Shown here one piece after another: positions 6,003 through 7,674 of a stretch of 7,674 nucleotides of DNA. The stretch comes from an archaeon (GTDB lineage: Archaea > Nanobdellota > Nanobdellia > Pacearchaeales > GW2011-AR1). Made by a program: the position numbers and the translations under genes. The stretch lies in contig JALOQH010000030.1 of NCBI GenBank assembly GCA_025453475.1, positions 1 to 7,674 on the forward strand, in the 5' to 3' direction. Every line of letters starts with the position of its first letter. The stretch's first letter is position 1. Below the pieces are notes generated by a model, which was given only the letters and a program-made list of their open reading frames with translations, was not told the origin of the DNA and did not search any database.

Positions 6003-6830
6003 ATGAAAAAGACGGTGAAAAAGGTAAAGGCAAAAGCCCATAGGCTTATTGATGAGAAAGAGGTTGCAATGGACTTTGCAACAAGAGCGCAGCAGAAATT
6101 TGACAAGCTTGTCAAGGCATCTGTTCTTTTCGGCTCAGAAGCAAAGAACAACTCCAACTCAAAGTCAGATATTGACATAGTTCTTATAATAGACGACGCT
6201 TCGATAGAATGGGATTTGGAGCTCATCTCATGGTACAGGGAAGAGCTCGGGAAATTAATTGCTTCCCAAAACTATCACAAGGACTTGCACGTAAACACAA
6301 TAAAACTGACAACCTGGTGGCAGGATTTGATTCACGGCGACCCTGTTGTCATGAATATTTTAAGATACGGCGAGGCGCTTGTAGACATAGGAGGATTCTT
6401 CAATCCGCTGAAGGCATTGCTTTTGCAGGGAAAGATAAAATCAACTCCTGAAGCAGTTTATGTTGCCTTGCAGAGAGCGCCGACACACCTTGTTCGCAGC
6501 AAGGCTGCTGAGATGGGTGCTGTTGAAGGAATTTACTGGACAATGGTTGACGCAGCGCAGGCAGCTCTGATAATGGCAGGGAAAACACCGCCAAGCCCTG
6601 AGCATATTCCGGATTTGCTTAATGAGACATTTGTAGAGCAGGGAATGCTCTCCTCAGGATATGTCCGCGCCTTCAAAGACGTGTTCCAGCTCCATAAGTC
6701 AATTGTTCACGCAAAAATAAGTGACGTTAAGGGTTCAGAAATTGACAGGTGGCAGGTAATTGCCGAGAAATTCCTCGGAGAGATGACAACACTTATAGGT
6801 AAGATGGTAGATAAGACAAATAAAAAATAA
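6003..6830 (+). CDS. Nucleotidyltransferase (MNT-like) domain fused to HEPN-like domain
   Basis: Residues 36-130 hold a pol-beta-type nucleotidyltransferase core: VLFGSEAKNN with G44-S45, then SDIDIVLI with D56 and D58, the pair that binds metal and NTP in this superfamily. The third carboxylate expected on the next strand is not evident; DLHVNTIKL (94-102) seems to put H96 there. Residues 145-270 form an all-helical region resembling HEPN domains (RSKAAEMGAVEGIYWTMVDA, then a proline-containing loop PPSPEHIPDLL). The HEPN RNase motif RX4-6H is at best degenerate (K232 to H236). The first 20 residues are very basic and could bind nucleic acid. MNT and HEPN proteins are usually separate antitoxin and toxin partners, with the MNT protein AMPylating the HEPN toxin; here they lie in one chain. 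It ends three bases before a convergent gene. The NTase assignment is firm, the HEPN part moderate, and the substrate unknown. Confidence 0.88.
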   Translation: MKKTVKKVKAKAHRLIDEKEVAMDFATRAQQKFDKLVKASVLFGSEAKNNSNSKSDIDIVLIIDDASIEWDLELISWYREELGKLIASQNYHKDLHVNTIKLTTWWQDLIHGDPVVMNILRYGEALVDIGGFFNPLKALLLQGKIKSTPEAVYVALQRAPTHLVRSKAAEMGAVEGIYWTMVDAAQAALIMAGKTPPSPEHIPDLLNETFVEQGMLSSGYVRAFKDVFQLHKSIVHAKISDVKGSEIDRWQVIAEKFLGEMTTLIGKMVDKTNKK

Positions 6831-6833
6831 AAA
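6818..6833 (-). terminator. Oligo-T terminator for the minus-strand gene
   Basis: Immediately after the minus-strand stop at 6834 the minus strand reads T5-A-T6-A-T3, the oligo-T type of signal used by archaeal RNA polymerase. It overlaps the last codons of the convergent nucleotidyltransferase gene. No comparable T-run serves the plus strand, apart from the CT-rich stretch at 6837-6848. Confidence 0.55.
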
Positions 6834-7211
6834 TTACTTCTTCTTCTCTGGCTTGATTGCGCCAAGAGCCTGACCTATTGCTTCGTAGTCTTCATCAGCT
6901 TTAAGCTGTGCGATTCCGTGTCTGGCATAAACTTCTTTGTCCTTGCCGACAGCTTCATCAAACTCGCTGGCATAGTCTCCAAGCTTTCTGTTAACATATC
7001 TGTGTCCAGAGCCTTCAACAACAGCAAGTGCTCCGACGCATGCATTGACATACTGGCCTGTAAGAGCTTCTACAACCTTGTCTCCCCTTACCTTTATGTC
7101 AGGGTCTTTCTCAAGGTTCTTCTGAATTTCTCCAGGGACTTTCTTCTTCTTTCCGTTTTCATCTTTCTCTTCATGCCCTGCAAGATATCTTATTGCGATA
7201 TCTCTGAACAT
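6834..7211 (-). CDS. Hypothetical protein, C-terminal part (125 aa from ATG 7211)
   Basis: No family is recognised. The first 24 residues (MFRDIAIRYLAGHEEKDENG and a Lys run) come from repeat copy 1. The rest is soluble and charged, with a possible alpha/beta core near 40-70 (VVEALTGQYVNACVGALAVV) and an Ala/Lys-rich tail ending in KKK. The frame continues open upstream of the ATG (GHEKKALE) through the repeat to a TGA at 7254-7256. The ATG at 7211 has no TATA box and no Shine-Dalgarno site, and the same ATG sits inside the open frame of copy 2, so it is probably an internal methionine of a longer protein. I read this as the true C-terminus of a gene whose upstream part is joined out of frame here. 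It converges on the nucleotidyltransferase gene with a 3-bp gap. Confidence 0.6.
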   Translation of the reverse strand: MFRDIAIRYLAGHEEKDENGKKKKVPGEIQKNLEKDPDIKVRGDKVVEALTGQYVNACVGALAVVEGSGHRYVNRKLGDYASEFDEAVGKDKEVYARHGIAQLKADEDYEAIGQALGAIKPEKKK

Positions 7212-7237
7212 TTCAAGAGCCTTCTTTTCGTGCCCTG
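7139..7237. repeat. 99-bp perfect direct repeat, copy 1
   Basis: Identical over 99 bases to 7576-7674, in the same orientation, offset 437 bp. Base 7138 differs from 7575, so the left edge of the match is real. The right edge cannot be tested because copy 2 ends with the window. On the minus strand it encodes the GHEKKALEMFRDIAIRYLAG segment and the charged run after it. It contains an inverted repeat (AGATATC at 7183-7189, GATATCT at 7197-7203). Confidence 0.97.
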
Positions 7238-7674
7238 AACAGGTGGAAGATGATCAAGAACAACAGAAGCTAGCCCGTCCTTTGGAAGACTGGACAATAT
7301 ATCTGTCCAATTATTCTGGATATTTCCGCGGTATTTCTGGTCAAGAAAATTAATTCCTGCAAGATAGAAATCATCAAGAACATTCTGTGGCGCCTTTGCA
7401 TTGAATTCAGGGTCACTGGCAACATCCGGCAGCCATTCCTCCACAAGCGCCATTCCTCTGGCTCTTGAACCCAGTCTCTCTTCAAGCCTTGGGGAATATG
7501 CTTTATTAGCAGCATCTTTCAAATCTCCGAATCCATCCCAAATAGCTCTCCAATTCTGGTAGGCATTCTTCTCTTCTTTCTTCTTCTTTCCGTTTTCATC
7601 TTTCTCTTCATGCCCTGCAAGATATCTTATTGCGATATCTCTGAACATTTCAAGAGCCTTCTTTTCGTGCCCTG
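7190..7674 (-). pseudogene. Hypothetical protein fragment, frame lost at repeat copy 1; 5' end off window
   Basis: The frame is open from the window edge through repeat copy 2 (GHEKKALE, then MFRDIAI from the ATG at 7648), then through about 110 residues of normal-looking protein (NAYQNWRAIWDGFGDLKDA, EERLGSRARGMALVEEWLP, LDDFYLAGINFLDQKY). It enters repeat copy 1 one frame off, reads KRRLLKCSEISQ and stops at 7190-7192. No domain is recognised; it is soluble, helical and Trp/Asp/Ala-rich. Copy 2 to copy 1 is 437 bases, that is 145 codons plus two bases, so one extra base or two fewer would restore a continuous frame into the 6834-7211 protein. No promoter is seen at the ATG, so the true start is probably outside the window. 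This could be a real frameshifted gene, two fused genes, or an assembly error. Confidence 0.5.
7576..7674. repeat. 99-bp perfect direct repeat, copy 2 (runs to the window end)
   Basis: Second copy of the repeat at 7139-7237, ending exactly at the last base of the window. In its minus-strand coding frame it is continuous with the fragment downstream to 7238. Because it stops at the edge, the true repeat may be longer. Confidence 0.97.

Noticed and set aside
7183..7203. Inverted repeat AGATATC-N7-GATATCT in repeat copy 1 (also at 7620-7640)
   Set aside because: GATATC is itself a palindrome and the sequence encodes DIAIRYL in frame; there is no sign of an attachment site or regulatory role, so it is probably a by-product of codons.
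7139..7674. CRISPR array or transposon ends for the 99-bp repeats
   Set aside because: Only two direct copies, far too long and widely spaced for CRISPR, not inverted, with no transposase; the repeat itself is protein-coding.

Overview
This window looks like the end of a metagenome-type contig from an archaeon, most likely a DPANN lineage (Woesearchaeota/Pacearchaeota-like). The evidence is an archaeal-type glutamyl-tRNA synthetase with its long N-terminal extension, TATA-box promoters placed about 26 bases before start codons, mostly leaderless starts, and short A/T-rich spacers. The lineage is inferred from gene style and was not tested with a phylogeny.

Layout. Minus strand 1-1262: the first 420 codons of gltX (GluRS); its C-terminus lies outside the window. 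Minus strand 1360-1815: a 151-residue, largely disordered protein with a perfect C-terminal heptad repeat. A 142-bp divergent promoter region follows. Four plus-strand genes come next, each with its own TATA box: a 532-residue helical protein of unknown function (1958-3556), a 169-residue charged disordered protein (3594-4103), a 601-residue TIM-barrel protein of the endonuclease IV/xylose isomerase superfamily with a helical insert of roughly 200 residues and odd terminal tails (4148-5953), and a 275-residue protein that reads as a nucleotidyltransferase (MNT-like) domain fused to a HEPN-like helical domain (6003-6830).

The right end (6831-7674, minus strand) is coding-like but broken. A perfect 99-bp direct repeat occurs at 7139-7237 and again at 7576-7674, the last base of the window. 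The copies are 437 bp apart, which is not a multiple of three, so the reading frame is lost between them. This is either a frameshifted duplication or, at least as likely, an assembly effect at a contig end.

How the genes may work together. GluRS is housekeeping. The five proteins from 1360 to 6830 include no standard metabolic operon. Two are disordered linker-like proteins, one is a large helical protein, and two are divergent versions of enzyme folds. Their proximity suggests a lineage-specific assembly or nucleic-acid/nucleotide-related system, but each has its own promoter and no function can be read directly. No tRNA, rRNA, CRISPR array, transposase or integrase was found.
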